Shown: positions 8,254 to 17,353, counted from the stretch's first letter. The stretch: 64,000 nt of DNA from JAGOLU01 sp037138475 (GCA_037138475.1 JBAXII010000001.1:43595-107594); one strand, 5' to 3'. Notes: generated by a model from the letters alone, not told the origin. Numbers and translations: made by a program.

Positions 8254-8282
8254 ATTGTACGGACAAACTACACTTCTGTCAA
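8254..8282 (-). promoter_or_regulatory. Sigma70-type promoter of glyS leader
   Basis: On the minus strand TTGACA (8282-8277) and TACAAT (8259-8254) are separated by 17 nt, a near-perfect vegetative promoter. Transcription would start around 8247, about 100 nt before the T-box core. It lies in the gap between recO and glyS, so glyS should be transcribed on its own. Confidence 0.75.
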
Positions 8283-8358
8283 TTTTATTGGGATTGAAAT
8301 TATTTGCAAATTGCTTGTCCCACCACTGCGGGGCAGATTGTACATTTGCATTGGATCA

Positions 8359-8880
8359 TCACGGCAGTTTCTCCTCTATCACCCGCTCACATATCTCGCG
8401 GCATTTGCTCCACGTGGTGATGGGTTGATCGTGGTGTCCGAGATGCTGGAGCAGCTGACTCGTAAACCGAGTCAGCTGCTCAGTGGCGACCAAACCATCA
8501 GATCCCGAGAGATGCTTGATAAATATCTGATACAGAGAGTACAGCTCAGTCTCAACCAATTCTTCAGGAAGGAGTCTATCCAGGAGAAAGAGCGAACGCA
8601 TAAATGCCTCGAGCTTGAGCGGGTCCTTTTTGATCTCGTAGAGAGCTGAGATCAGGGTAGACTGTTGGAGGTACTTACCACCCGTCGATTGCCTGATGAT
8701 ACAGGTGACATATGAGCCCGTTTGCAGGTGTCCTGCGCGCCTAGAGGTGAGATGACGCACTCCTTTTGCCATGACAGAAATCTTTCCGTGAGCCTGGGTA
8801 AATATCGCCAGGGAGATATCGGCATCCTTCAATACTCGCTTGCGCAGGATGATCCCCACTGTTTTGGTCGAGATGGTCAT
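8359..8880 (-). CDS. recO: DNA repair protein RecO
   Basis: 173 residues. The N-terminal OB fold carries the RecO pattern (VGIILRKRVLKDADISLAIF, then GKISVMAKGVRHLTSR), with helices after it. RecO anneals single strands and, with RecR, loads RecA on gapped DNA. The protein is much shorter than E. coli RecO (242), and the C-terminal zinc-binding cysteine cluster found in many family members is not visible. It follows the DUF4012 gene by 11 bp and is probably co-transcribed with it. Confidence 0.85.
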   Translation of the reverse strand: MTISTKTVGIILRKRVLKDADISLAIFTQAHGKISVMAKGVRHLTSRRAGHLQTGSYVTCIIRQSTGGKYLQQSTLISALYEIKKDPLKLEAFMRSLFLLDRLLPEELVETELYSLYQIFIKHLSGSDGLVATEQLTRFTSQLLQHLGHHDQPITTWSKCREICERVIEEKLP

Positions 8881-8891
8881 CCCCTATGATA

Positions 8892-10751
8892 TCACTGTAC
8901 AGTCACATCTTGTACGAGTACGCCGTCAAATACCTTCTTGCCACCTATGTCTACTTTCCAAGTCTGATCAGTCAGACCTGCCTGCTTTTGGATGGCCAGC
9001 TTCATGCTGTCAATGCCTGCGGGCAATGTGTACTCAGCAGTCACCTCCGCGCGACCCTCTGGATTCACAATGAGGAATCCTTCGTAGACTGTCTTGCCGA
9101 GTTCATCATAGGTACGCGTTTCGGTACTTGAACCAGAGAGCTTGCCTAGGGTTGATCCTTTTGGTACATAGAATCTGATCCAGTTGCGCAGTGGTGCGTT
9201 TAGACACAGCACTGCCTTCTGCTCGAGGTTACAATTTGAGCCAGGGAACGGATTTTTGAAGGTGATGGTCACCGTCCTCTTTGAACCTTCAGTCTTTGAT
9301 ACGACAGACTCTTTGACAAAGAGGTTTGACTTTTGTCCTCCAAAGTTCACGTTGTTGATATGGAGATAGTCAGTACCTGCAGCATCAGTGATACGTCCAG
9401 CCCAACCCATCTTTTCGATGGCTGCTTGAGTGCTCGGATATTTGAAGTTCATGAGGATATGCTTTTCATCCATATTTTGCAACATTGCCTGTATAGTGCG
9501 GCCCCAATATAGTTTTGGTGATGCGCCGATCGCAAATCTCGTGAGATCTTTGAGGAGCGAGCCGAGGATGGCCTTGCGGTCCTCACGTGCATATCCGACT
9601 TGAGTACCTATAGACTCTAGGAGGGTATAGATGACCTGTGGACAGTCACAGCGTGGGTCGATCTTCGTCGAGAACTGCACTCCGTCTACATAGCGAGCCT
9701 TGCCTACTACCACACCCTTTTCGGTGACATCTTCGCCAAATATAGTGATCAAATCTACCAATATCTTCGTGTCTATGAAGAATATACCGTCATATTCGAC
9801 TGCTGATCCGTATGTCTTATACAGCGATTGGAAGTTCTTGACTGACTCCACCAGATCTGGAGAGATATTTGTATCACGGAGATGCCACTGACTAACTCCT
9901 TTGAAGTAGCGCTTGATGGGATCAGGTGCTGTGCCAGGACGTACACCAGAGTCGATGTCGTAGATATTGGTTACCTTTGCAAACTCAAACTTACCCTTCT
10001 CCATGGTCAACTCAGTCGTACCTGTCCAAAACCCTCCTGTTGCACGGCGCTCTTTGTCATTTTGGAAGATGATCAGGTAGCGTTGCTTACTCGTTTTGCC
10101 CAGTATACGAGGCAGCTCCTTTAGAAATGGCTGTGCATTCACGATGAGTCTGTAGGCACCGTCAAACTGATCTTTGCCATTAGTTATCATCTCGCGGACT
10201 TTGATACCTCGAATTTCTTCAGGATAGCGTGCAGGGTCGATGGAGTCGATACTCTCCTTTGCCTTTGCGACGTCAGTCGAAATGGGATCAATTTTGCTCA
10301 TAATACTATCAAGGGTCAACACCGCAGTCTCAAGGCGTTCTTCTGTGGATTTTTCGGCGAGGCTTGATTTGCCCTTTTTGAGTCCAATCAGGTCAGACAC
10401 GGGAGCTATAGCTACGATAGCTTCCTCTGCAGCAGAAAATAGGTTGTCACCTGCATTAAGTGCAGCAAAATAGTCACGCACATGGGGGATGAAAGTAAAC
10501 TTGTCAAAGGCGTGTGAATCAGTTTTGATCTCTTCAAATGTCTTTCGAAGCTCTGCTGTTTTGGTAGAGATGAGATCGAGATCGTTTTGCTTTGCCACCT
10601 CTTTCAACTCGGCCACCTGCATTTTGAGCTTATCTGCCTTTACTTTTATGCCCATGGCTGGCTGATAGACCAAGAAGTATCCTACTCCGGCTACCGCCAA
10701 AAGAACTGCAAATATGACAACGAGGGTTGTAAAAAGGATTTTTTTTATCAT
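8892..10751 (-). CDS. DUF4012 domain membrane protein
   Basis: 619 residues from the internal ATG at 10751 (MIKKILFTTL). One N-terminal transmembrane helix at about 4-26 is followed by a long helical region and then the DUF4012 signature (QRYLIIFQNDKERRATGGFW). The rest is a large extracytoplasmic domain with a beta-rich C-terminus (RAEVTAEYTLPAGIDSMKLA). DUF4012 proteins are common in CPR and Gram-positive genomes, often near polysaccharide genes; their reaction is unknown. It lies just downstream of the envelope-polysaccharide cluster, which fits a cell-surface job. Confidence 0.85.
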   Translation of the reverse strand: MIKKILFTTLVVIFAVLLAVAGVGYFLVYQPAMGIKVKADKLKMQVAELKEVAKQNDLDLISTKTAELRKTFEEIKTDSHAFDKFTFIPHVRDYFAALNAGDNLFSAAEEAIVAIAPVSDLIGLKKGKSSLAEKSTEERLETAVLTLDSIMSKIDPISTDVAKAKESIDSIDPARYPEEIRGIKVREMITNGKDQFDGAYRLIVNAQPFLKELPRILGKTSKQRYLIIFQNDKERRATGGFWTGTTELTMEKGKFEFAKVTNIYDIDSGVRPGTAPDPIKRYFKGVSQWHLRDTNISPDLVESVKNFQSLYKTYGSAVEYDGIFFIDTKILVDLITIFGEDVTEKGVVVGKARYVDGVQFSTKIDPRCDCPQVIYTLLESIGTQVGYAREDRKAILGSLLKDLTRFAIGASPKLYWGRTIQAMLQNMDEKHILMNFKYPSTQAAIEKMGWAGRITDAAGTDYLHINNVNFGGQKSNLFVKESVVSKTEGSKRTVTITFKNPFPGSNCNLEQKAVLCLNAPLRNWIRFYVPKGSTLGKLSGSSTETRTYDELGKTVYEGFLIVNPEGRAEVTAEYTLPAGIDSMKLAIQKQAGLTDQTWKVDIGGKKVFDGVLVQDVTVQ

Positions 10752-10830
10752 AGATATTTGGTAATCATACCATATCATTTTATAACATCAATGATAAATT
10801 GGGGCTCTGTGACAGATAGATAAACAGCCT

Positions 10831-11469
10831 TTACACAGCTCCTCTGCCAGTCAACATGGCCAGAGGAGTCTTTGCGATGATGCTGACATCTTGCAAGAAG
10901 GTGACTTTGCGTGCGTATTTCTCATCAATGACGATGCGTCTATCAAAGTTCACATCTGATCGTCCAGATACCTGCCAGAGTCCTGTAATGCCAGGTTTTA
11001 CGTTGAGTACCAAATCAATCTTTTCCTTAGTATCAGGATAAATAGCTGATTGGTGATCCAGCTCATCCTGCAAATATGCACGCGGCCCTATCATGCTCAT
11101 CTCACCTCTCAATACATTTATCAATTGAGGAAGCTCGTCGAGTGAATACTTTCGGATGATGCGTCCTACACGGGTAACCCGTGGATCATGGTTTAGCTTA
11201 AAGCTATTTTTCTTGTATTCTGCATAGAGCTGGGCGAACTGAGGATCTTCTCGGAGCAGATTGTGTGCGTTCATGATCATGGAGCGAAACTTGTACATCC
11301 TAAATTGCTTGCCATACTGGCCTACTCGCATGGGCACATCAGCCAAGAGCGGGCCCTTTGAATCCAGACGTATCGCGATCAAGACGATGATACAGATGGG
11401 AAAGAATAGAATCATCAAAAATAAGGACATAGCTAGATCAAGAGCTCGTTTAAATAGTTTTTGATACAT
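10831..11469 (-). CDS. Undecaprenyl-phosphate sugar-1-phosphate transferase (WcaJ/ExoY-like)
   Basis: Starts a lipid-linked glycan by moving a sugar phosphate from a nucleotide sugar to a polyprenyl phosphate. 212 residues: a hydrophobic N-terminal hairpin at about 12-35, then the cytoplasmic catalytic domain with KFRSM, DELPQLINVLRGEMSMIGPR and PGITGLWQVSGRSD, all hallmarks of the bacterial sugar transferase family. It is the short form, without the N-terminal four-helix and Rossmann-like part of WbaP/WcaJ. The sugar is not predictable. It is downstream of manC and the glycosyltransferases. Confidence 0.92.
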   Translation of the reverse strand: MYQKLFKRALDLAMSLFLMILFFPICIIVLIAIRLDSKGPLLADVPMRVGQYGKQFRMYKFRSMIMNAHNLLREDPQFAQLYAEYKKNSFKLNHDPRVTRVGRIIRKYSLDELPQLINVLRGEMSMIGPRAYLQDELDHQSAIYPDTKEKIDLVLNVKPGITGLWQVSGRSDVNFDRRIVIDEKYARKVTFLQDVSIIAKTPLAMLTGRGAV

Positions 11470-11490
11470 GATGCGCGAGAAAATATCAAA

Positions 11491-12579
11491 TTAGGTAAGC
11501 TCATCGTACTTGGTATTCTTCCACGACTCCACCAATTTCTTGATTTTTGATGCGGAGGACTTTTTGGATACGATCAGTACATCATCGGTGTTTACCACTA
11601 TCATATCCTCTAGATCAATCCCAACCACCAGTTTTTTTCCTTGGTAGTCCATGATGAGGCTGTCCTTGCAACCCACCTCTACCACCTCTCCCTTTACGAC
11701 CACATCGTCTTTGTTCTTTTCGAGTGCTTCCTTCAGCGCCTCCCATGCACCTACATCTGACCAGCCAATATCAGAAACGATCACTTTACCAAGTCGTGGC
11801 TCCATTTTTTCAATGACTGCATTATCAAATGAGACTTTTTCAAGCGTGGGATACACCTCATTGAGTACTTTCCCAAAGGAAAGGGTGCCATAAGCTGCCT
11901 GAATCTTTTCTAGGTCCTTTGAGAGAGCTGGAGAATGAAGTTGGAACTGTGTCCATAGAAAACGTGGAGTTGTTACAAAATACCCGAGATTCCAGGCATG
12001 CTCCCCATCTTTAGTGTATTTCTCAACTAGGTCCGTGTCAGGTCGGTACTTAAATGATTTTAATGGATGCGCGTTATAGCCAGCGTGCTCTTCACAAGGT
12101 TTCAAATCATACTCAATCCATCCAAGATTCTGATTTGCAAAACGAGGAGTGTGTGCCAAAAATACAATACTATTCTTATCCTTTTGAACAACCGCATCTG
12201 CAGCATCTAGCATCGCACGGAATGCACCTTCGTCCTTTACGAGATGGTCTCCCCATATGATAGCCATGGACTCGTCTGGGTTGATCTTTGCCAGCAACGA
12301 GGTGACCAGACCTACCGCTGGGCCATTATCACGCATAGTAGGCTCAAGAATAAAATTTGCATCTGGCACTTCAGGCAACTGCTGCTCGATGATGTCACGG
12401 TATTTTTTGGCCGTGGAGATATATATGTCATCAGGCTTCACCAGGGGGAAAAGTCGTCTTACAGAGTGCTGTAGCGTGGAGAGATCTCCCACAATCTTTT
12501 CAAACTGTTTCGGAGATTTTTTGCGAGAAAGTGGCCACAAACGTGTTCCTACTCCCCCCGCGAATATGACGATTTTCAT
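11491..12579 (-). CDS. manC: Mannose-1-phosphate guanylyltransferase
   Basis: Makes GDP-mannose from mannose 1-phosphate and GTP. The signature AGGVGTRLWPLSRKKSPKQF opens the protein; EPTMRDNGPAVGL and WNLGYFVTTPRF follow, as in ManC/RfbM. 362 residues from the ATG at 12579, so it lacks the C-terminal isomerase domain of bifunctional AlgA-type enzymes. A TACAAT hexamer lies 10 nt before this ATG. Its 5' end overlaps the end of the upstream glycosyltransferase gene by 80 bp in another frame. Confidence 0.92.
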   Translation of the reverse strand: MKIVIFAGGVGTRLWPLSRKKSPKQFEKIVGDLSTLQHSVRRLFPLVKPDDIYISTAKKYRDIIEQQLPEVPDANFILEPTMRDNGPAVGLVTSLLAKINPDESMAIIWGDHLVKDEGAFRAMLDAADAVVQKDKNSIVFLAHTPRFANQNLGWIEYDLKPCEEHAGYNAHPLKSFKYRPDTDLVEKYTKDGEHAWNLGYFVTTPRFLWTQFQLHSPALSKDLEKIQAAYGTLSFGKVLNEVYPTLEKVSFDNAVIEKMEPRLGKVIVSDIGWSDVGAWEALKEALEKNKDDVVVKGEVVEVGCKDSLIMDYQGKKLVVGIDLEDMIVVNTDDVLIVSKKSSASKIKKLVESWKNTKYDELT

Positions 12580-13573
12580 AGGTATCTGGATTGTACTGAA
12601 GATTGGCACACTTCACAAGTGCACGGGACAATGACACGGGAGTTTGCTCTTCAAAAAGTACCCCATAGTACACAGTTTCACGTGCACCACCACGGTCATA
12701 GGCCACGACCGGACAGCCACATGCCTGAGCCTCTAGTGCAGTATATCCAAAGTCCTCCACCTGGGGCATGATGAGGGCCTGTGCACCTGCATACCAGGTA
12801 GCCAGTTCTGCGTCAGTTAGGTGTGCATAGAACTCTATACTCATTCCATTCGCCTGTGCACGAAGCTGGTACTCCTGCGAACCGGTGCCAATGATCACCA
12901 GTCGATCTTTTCTACTCTTCCATGCATCGATCACCAGATCTACTCGTTTGTATGGCTCTAGTCGTGATACTACCAGATGGTACTTGGTACTCTGAGAGTT
13001 TGTATTTTTTTCTGATGCTAACTGATGCCAATACGCTTCGTCAAATGGTGGATACACCACTTCACTCTCACGTCCATACACCATCTTGCATCTCTTTTGC
13101 ACTTCTTGAGAGATCGTCAGATACTCATCCACCCTCGTAGATGCGATGAGATCAAGGCGTTTAAAATATTCCCTCGTCATCTTGTGGAGCGTGCCAGTGT
13201 GACCATAGTCGTCATGCCACAGCCAGCGTGTGGGAGTCAGGAGATAGCAGATATGCCGTGTGGTAGGCTTCGTGATGATGTGCTTGGCAAAGCTTGAGGT
13301 GATACTCACCACCACGTCATACGACGAGAAATCAAAGCTCTCAAATGCGAGAGGGAGGAGTGGCAGTGTCAGGAGACGATGACCCCGTACAAAACGAGGG
13401 AGCTTTTGGATAAAACTGGTGCGCACATCCCATCCCTGCGCCCAACTCGCGCGCTGCTCGTCTCGATACGAGGTATACCACGGCGCATCGGGATACATCT
13501 CATGCAAGACTTTCAATATGCGCTCAGCGCCTCCTACTTTGTCAAACCAATCATAGACAAATGCGATTTTCAT
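12500..13573 (-). CDS. Glycosyltransferase family 4 (GT-B)
   Basis: 357 residues from the ATG at 13573 (MKIAFVYDWFDKVGGAERI); the frame is open further upstream, but that part lies in a dispersed repeat. GT4 landmarks: a donor-binding region VVSRLEPYKRVDLVIDAW and the E-x7-E motif in EDFGYTALEAQACGCPVVAY. It resembles WbaZ-type mannosyltransferases, which fits the adjacent manC, but the sugar is inferred. TACAAT lies 13 nt before the start. The last 27 codons lie inside manC in another frame, which is unusual; the tail may be a poorly conserved extension. Confidence 0.85.
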   Translation of the reverse strand: MKIAFVYDWFDKVGGAERILKVLHEMYPDAPWYTSYRDEQRASWAQGWDVRTSFIQKLPRFVRGHRLLTLPLLPLAFESFDFSSYDVVVSITSSFAKHIITKPTTRHICYLLTPTRWLWHDDYGHTGTLHKMTREYFKRLDLIASTRVDEYLTISQEVQKRCKMVYGRESEVVYPPFDEAYWHQLASEKNTNSQSTKYHLVVSRLEPYKRVDLVIDAWKSRKDRLVIIGTGSQEYQLRAQANGMSIEFYAHLTDAELATWYAGAQALIMPQVEDFGYTALEAQACGCPVVAYDRGGARETVYYGVLFEEQTPVSLSRALVKCANLQYNPDTYENRHIRGGSRNTFVATFSQKISETV

Positions 13574-13606
13574 AGATATTTGGTGAATTGTACCCAATGG
13601 ACCCGC

Positions 13607-13778
13607 CGTTATCCCTGTAATCGTCAACTGATTCGATGGCGATTCATGTCTAGTCATTCTGAACGAAGTGAAGAATCTCACAATCTTAGCTCACTAGATC
13701 CTTCTCCCGCAGACGCGGGATCAGGATGACTGACTTGACGAACACCGATTCTATCATCGATAGTATTGACTTGTACAA
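13607..13778. repeat. Full-length copy of the 170-bp MITE-like repeat
   Basis: It begins GTTATCCCTGTAATCGTCAA, carries the common core GTCATTCTGAACGAAGTGAA, then a GC palindrome (CTCCCGCAGACGCGGGAT), and ends with an inverted version of the start (TAGTATTGACTTGTACAA). The same order of blocks is seen at 38751-38925 and, reversed, at 54773-54944. It fills the gap between two glycosyltransferase genes. No gene is seen in it. Confidence 0.85.
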
Positions 13779-13804
13779 TTCCCCTCAAACATGGGGATCC
13801 AATA

Positions 13805-14851
13805 CTACCGAACTGCGAGAGCCAACTGGTAGATGTGGAGCGTCTTTGCAGCCATTGCTTTAAAAGTGCCCACGAATGGAGCAGGAGTGGTCGGGATTCG
13901 CTTTATCACCTGCAATAGCTTTGATCGGATATCCTCCACAGAGGTGGGATCAAAAAATGTCGCCTTCTCCTCCGTCACCTCATGAAATACGGGGATATCC
14001 GAGCACACGACAGGACATCCAAACGCGAGAGCTTCGACCACAGGCAGCCCAAATCCTTCTGCAAGGGAGGGATTTACGAGTGCCTGTGCATGCTCGTACA
14101 ACCACCTCAACCGTGCGTTTGAGAGGTGGAAAAACCACGTCACCTCTGGGTGTAGCTTTTGATATCCTTCTGAGAAACTATTCTGCGGACCCACCATCAC
14201 CAACTTCATTCCATGAGCTGCATCAAGTAGTTTTTGAATATTTTTATGCGGGTAGCAGTTCCCCACATACAGGAGAAATGACTCGTTTTGCAGCGCTTCT
14301 GTTGCTTCAGGCAGCGCAAACAGCAGCTCCCTATTTATCCCTTCATGTACCGCCTCAGCATCTCGCCCAAATCGATCTTTGAGTGCCTTTGCTATAGCTT
14401 TGGTCGGGACCATGAGCGCACGCGCACGCACAATCTGTGATGAAAATACCACACGGAACACCATGCGTTTGAGTTGATACACCAATGGATGCTGAGTCGA
14501 TAATCGCCCCGTTTCATGGGTCATGAGTGTCAGATCGTGCACGGTGGCCACAAATGGACGGAAATAGGCTATAGGCCAGCTAAAGTAGGTAAAATGCATG
14601 AGATCCAGACCATCACGCAGGAGCTGGAACAAGAATGTCGTCTGCTCAGCAAATCCATGCCAGCGTGCGCTCGTGGTCCTTAGAGTGAATTTAGTATGTT
14701 TTGGAACAAGTCCTATGTCAGCTTGAAGCGTGTAAATATAGAATTCGAATTGGGGAGTATCCAGTTCTGCTAAACAATACAGAAGATTTCGAATATATAC
14801 CCCCACGCCGGTTTGGTTGATGAGTCGTGCATCGATGCCTATACGTTTCAT
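13805..14851 (-). CDS. Glycosyltransferase family 4 (GT-B)
   Basis: 348 residues from the ATG at 14851, which overlaps the upstream GT2 stop codon as ATGA and so supports this start. An N-terminal Rossmann domain (INQTGVGVYIRNLLYCLAEL) is followed by a donor domain with LLYVGNCYPHKNIQKLLDA and the E-x7-E motif EGFGLPVVEALAFGCPVV. It probably adds a sugar to the growing envelope polysaccharide at the cytoplasmic face. Donor and linkage are not predictable. Confidence 0.9.
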   Translation of the reverse strand: MKRIGIDARLINQTGVGVYIRNLLYCLAELDTPQFEFYIYTLQADIGLVPKHTKFTLRTTSARWHGFAEQTTFLFQLLRDGLDLMHFTYFSWPIAYFRPFVATVHDLTLMTHETGRLSTQHPLVYQLKRMVFRVVFSSQIVRARALMVPTKAIAKALKDRFGRDAEAVHEGINRELLFALPEATEALQNESFLLYVGNCYPHKNIQKLLDAAHGMKLVMVGPQNSFSEGYQKLHPEVTWFFHLSNARLRWLYEHAQALVNPSLAEGFGLPVVEALAFGCPVVCSDIPVFHEVTEEKATFFDPTSVEDIRSKLLQVIKRIPTTPAPFVGTFKAMAAKTLHIYQLALAVR

Positions 14852-15855
14852 ATATGTGATTTCAGCCAAATACCGCCTCGAACTATCGAGTTTACTATTC
14901 CTGGATACTGCTGGCGGTAATGTTTGTCATAAAAAAGCTGCATAGCTTCATAAAAATGCGCTCTTATTTTGTTTCGCGTTTCTGGTGATACTGATCCGAT
15001 ACCGCTCGAATGTTTGAGATGTATCACCGCCTGCGTAGGGAGCCAGATCACCTGCCGTCCCTTTTCCTTGACCCGGTAGCAGAGATCTAGATCCTCCCCA
15101 TACATAAAAAACCGCTCATCAAACCCGCCGAGCTCGCGCACCACATCCCCGCGGATCAAGAGGAACGCTCCCGTGCAAGCGTCGATCTCGTGCGCCACGT
15201 TCAAATCCTTCTCCAACAGATGATAGCCTCCAAACCACTTCATGCATAATCCAAATATTTTTGTCACACTGAGTCTATCGAAGTGTGACTTGTCATGGTT
15301 CCCTTCGACGGAGCTCAGGGCAGGCTGGCTCACCATGACTTGGCTAGAATAATTCTCACCACGATAGAGAGCTGAGAGCTTCTTTGAAATAGATTCAAGA
15401 CCACTGAAATAGCACAATGATCGCCAGGGCGTGGGGAATCCTCGATGTGATGCGGGGTCTATCTGACCTGAGGTGAGATTTACTCGGGGGGTGACAATGC
15501 CTACCTTTTGATGCGTGTCCATATAGGCCACTGGCTCAGACAGCCTGAGTCCATCTACATTCATGTCAGAATTGAGATAGAGAATATAGTTGCCAGTAGC
15601 TACTGCCAATCCTCTATTGTTCCCTTTGCTAAACCCCTCATTTGTTTTGTTCTGAATAAACTGTAGGTGACAATTTTCACTTTTGAATTTTAATTTTTGA
15701 ATTTCCTCCCCGCTTCCATCAGTCGACGCATTGTCCACCACGATGACTTCAACGTTCAGTGGCGAATCAGCTGTGAGTGCCTGATCAAGGCTCTGAAGTG
15801 TTTGCAGAGTGATAGTTCGAGTATTGTATGAAAGAAGGATGATGGAAAGATCCAT
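14848..15855 (-). CDS. Glycosyltransferase family 2, rhamnosyltransferase-like
   Basis: 335 residues from the ATG at 15855 (MDLSIILLSYN). GT-A landmarks: VEVIVVDNASTDGSGEEI, NEGFSKGNNRGLA, the metal-binding YLNSDMN and the ACTGAFLLIRGDVVRELGGF region. This matches the RfbF/WbbL-type rhamnosyltransferase group, in keeping with the rml genes elsewhere in the window. Residues about 167-189 (VMVSQPALSSVEGNHDKSH) are encoded by a dispersed palindromic repeat and look like an in-frame insertion. TATAAT (15867-15862) lies 6 nt before the ATG, suggesting a leaderless message. Confidence 0.9.
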   Translation of the reverse strand: MDLSIILLSYNTRTITLQTLQSLDQALTADSPLNVEVIVVDNASTDGSGEEIQKLKFKSENCHLQFIQNKTNEGFSKGNNRGLAVATGNYILYLNSDMNVDGLRLSEPVAYMDTHQKVGIVTPRVNLTSGQIDPASHRGFPTPWRSLCYFSGLESISKKLSALYRGENYSSQVMVSQPALSSVEGNHDKSHFDRLSVTKIFGLCMKWFGGYHLLEKDLNVAHEIDACTGAFLLIRGDVVRELGGFDERFFMYGEDLDLCYRVKEKGRQVIWLPTQAVIHLKHSSGIGSVSPETRNKIRAHFYEAMQLFYDKHYRQQYPGIVNSIVRGGIWLKSHI

Positions 15856-16010
15856 ATATCGATTATAGCCATGCAGTGGCGAAGTCACAAGGGAGAAGAG
15901 CGGAGAAAATCAAAATTAAAAAAGTAAAATTCAAAAAAGTAATGAACCAAAATATAAATTGAAGATTGAGCTTTGCGCTTGACGATTTGAACTTTGCCTT
16001 ATTTCTGTGT

Positions 16011-16487
16011 TTATCGCTTTGGTGACTGCTTGAGGCGACGTGATTTACCACCTGTGCCCACCATGCGGCGTTCACGGGTACGTGCATCACGGGTCAAAAG
16101 ACCAGCAGCACGCATCTTGAGTCTGTCGGCACCAGTTGGTTCCAGTGACAGAGCTCGTGCGAGTCCATGTACGATAGCACCTACTTGACCTGAAGTTCCT
16201 CCGCCTCTGACTTTGACACTGACCACGAAGCGGTCAGTAGAATCAGTGAGTTTGAGGGGTTTTTGACAATTGAGTTGATCAGGGATGGTGACGAATGCTT
16301 TGACGAGTTCCTTTGCATTTACGATAAAAGATCCTGCTTTGTATTCCTTTTTGTCCACAGTTGCTACATTTTTCTTGGTGACGTATGCGCGCACGCGTGC
16401 GACTGCTTCACCACAGCGACCAACTGCTTCGTAATAGGAGAGCGTTGATGCTACTTTTTTTGGTTTTGCTACTTTTGGTTCTGGCAT
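16011..16487 (-). CDS. rpsI: 30S ribosomal protein S9
   Basis: 158 residues. After a Pro/Lys-rich N-terminal extension of about 20 residues comes the S9 domain (YYEAVGRCGEAVARVRAYVT, VRGGGTSGQVGAIVHGLARA) and the basic tail ending KQSPKR, which reaches the P-site tRNA in bacterial ribosomes. It follows rplM by 4 bp, the standard rplM-rpsI pair, here joined to the alpha operon. Start context AATCCTATG, with no Shine-Dalgarno. Confidence 0.96.
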   Translation of the reverse strand: MPEPKVAKPKKVASTLSYYEAVGRCGEAVARVRAYVTKKNVATVDKKEYKAGSFIVNAKELVKAFVTIPDQLNCQKPLKLTDSTDRFVVSVKVRGGGTSGQVGAIVHGLARALSLEPTGADRLKMRAAGLLTRDARTRERRMVGTGGKSRRLKQSPKR

Positions 16488-16491
16488 AGGA

Positions 16492-16923
16492 TTAGGCTAA
16501 CTCTTTTTGAAATGTGTGGAATGCATTTGGAAATATGTGCAAGCGTGCAAGTCTGCGATCTCGGAGCTTGTTTTTTGGAAGCATTCCTGAGATAGCATGA
16601 CGTACAACTTCTTGGGGTTGCTTTGCAAAGAATTGCTCAAATGCTTGCTTTCTGAGACCTCCAGGGAAACCTGAGTAGTTTGAGTACACTTTTTGGATAG
16701 ATTTGCGCCCAGAGATAGTGACCTGTGAGGCATTGATGATCACGAGAGAATCGCCCGTATCGAGGTGATCTACATAGTCTACCTTTTGCTTGCCCTGGAG
16801 TATGCGTGAGGACTTTGTCGCGACACGGCCCAAGACCATGCCTGCTGCATCAAGGAGTACCCACTTGCGAGTGATAGTGGTTGCACTTTTTGGTTTCGTG
16901 GTGTGGGTCAGTGTGGTAAGCAT
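16492..16923 (-). CDS. rplM: 50S ribosomal protein L13
   Basis: 143 residues with the L13 core (RKWVLLDAAGMVLGRVATKS, then DHLDTGDSLVIINASQVTIS) and the C-terminal GMLPKNKLRDRRLARLHIF. An early 23S rRNA-binding assembly protein. It is paired with rpsI and lies 17 bp downstream of rplQ. Start context TATCCTATG. Confidence 0.96.
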   Translation of the reverse strand: MLTTLTHTTKPKSATTITRKWVLLDAAGMVLGRVATKSSRILQGKQKVDYVDHLDTGDSLVIINASQVTISGRKSIQKVYSNYSGFPGGLRKQAFEQFFAKQPQEVVRHAISGMLPKNKLRDRRLARLHIFPNAFHTFQKELA

Positions 16924-16940
16924 AGGATAAGACAGGTAAT

Positions 16941-17333
16941 TTAGGCTTTCTTTTCAACCTTTTTGGCTTCTGGCATCTCACGAGTCCATTCGACACGTGC
17001 GACAGGAGCTGCATCACCGATACGATTGCCGAGCTTTACGACGCGTACACTACCTGAGGTAGGATTTGCGCCAAGTCTGAGCTTGACCTCATCGATAAAC
17101 AGTGTTGCTGACTTTTTGTTTTGGAGGAAGGGAAGCAACACGTTGAGTGACGCTTCAGATCCACTGGCTGCTTTGTGTACCAGACGTTGCATGATCGCTG
17201 AGAGTGGTTTTGCTTTCTTCAAAGTGGTGACAAGTTTGCCGTGTGCGATAAAGTTACGCACGAGCTTTTTGAGAAGCATCTGATTTGCATCAGATCCGTC
17301 TTTTACTTTGAATTTTGATATTTGATGTTTCAT
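16941..17333 (-). CDS. rplQ: 50S ribosomal protein L17
   Basis: 130 residues: LLKKLVRNFIAHGKLVTTLK is the L17 N-terminal pattern, followed by LSAIMQRLVHKA and the C-terminal VKLGNRIGDAAPVARVEW. It sits next to the peptide exit region of the large subunit. It directly follows rpoA, the normal end of the alpha operon. Confidence 0.95.
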   Translation of the reverse strand: MKHQISKFKVKDGSDANQMLLKKLVRNFIAHGKLVTTLKKAKPLSAIMQRLVHKAASGSEASLNVLLPFLQNKKSATLFIDEVKLRLGANPTSGSVRVVKLGNRIGDAAPVARVEWTREMPEAKKVEKKA

Positions 17334-17353
17334 ACGATCAATTCGACTTATAG

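Noticed and set aside
8131..8649. 172-residue plus-strand open frame over the T-box and recO end
   Set aside because: Antisense to recO and the riboswitch; no recognisable protein features.
15863..16090. 75-residue minus-strand frame after rpsI
   Set aside because: Shadow frame of the rpsI end running into AT-rich intergenic sequence.
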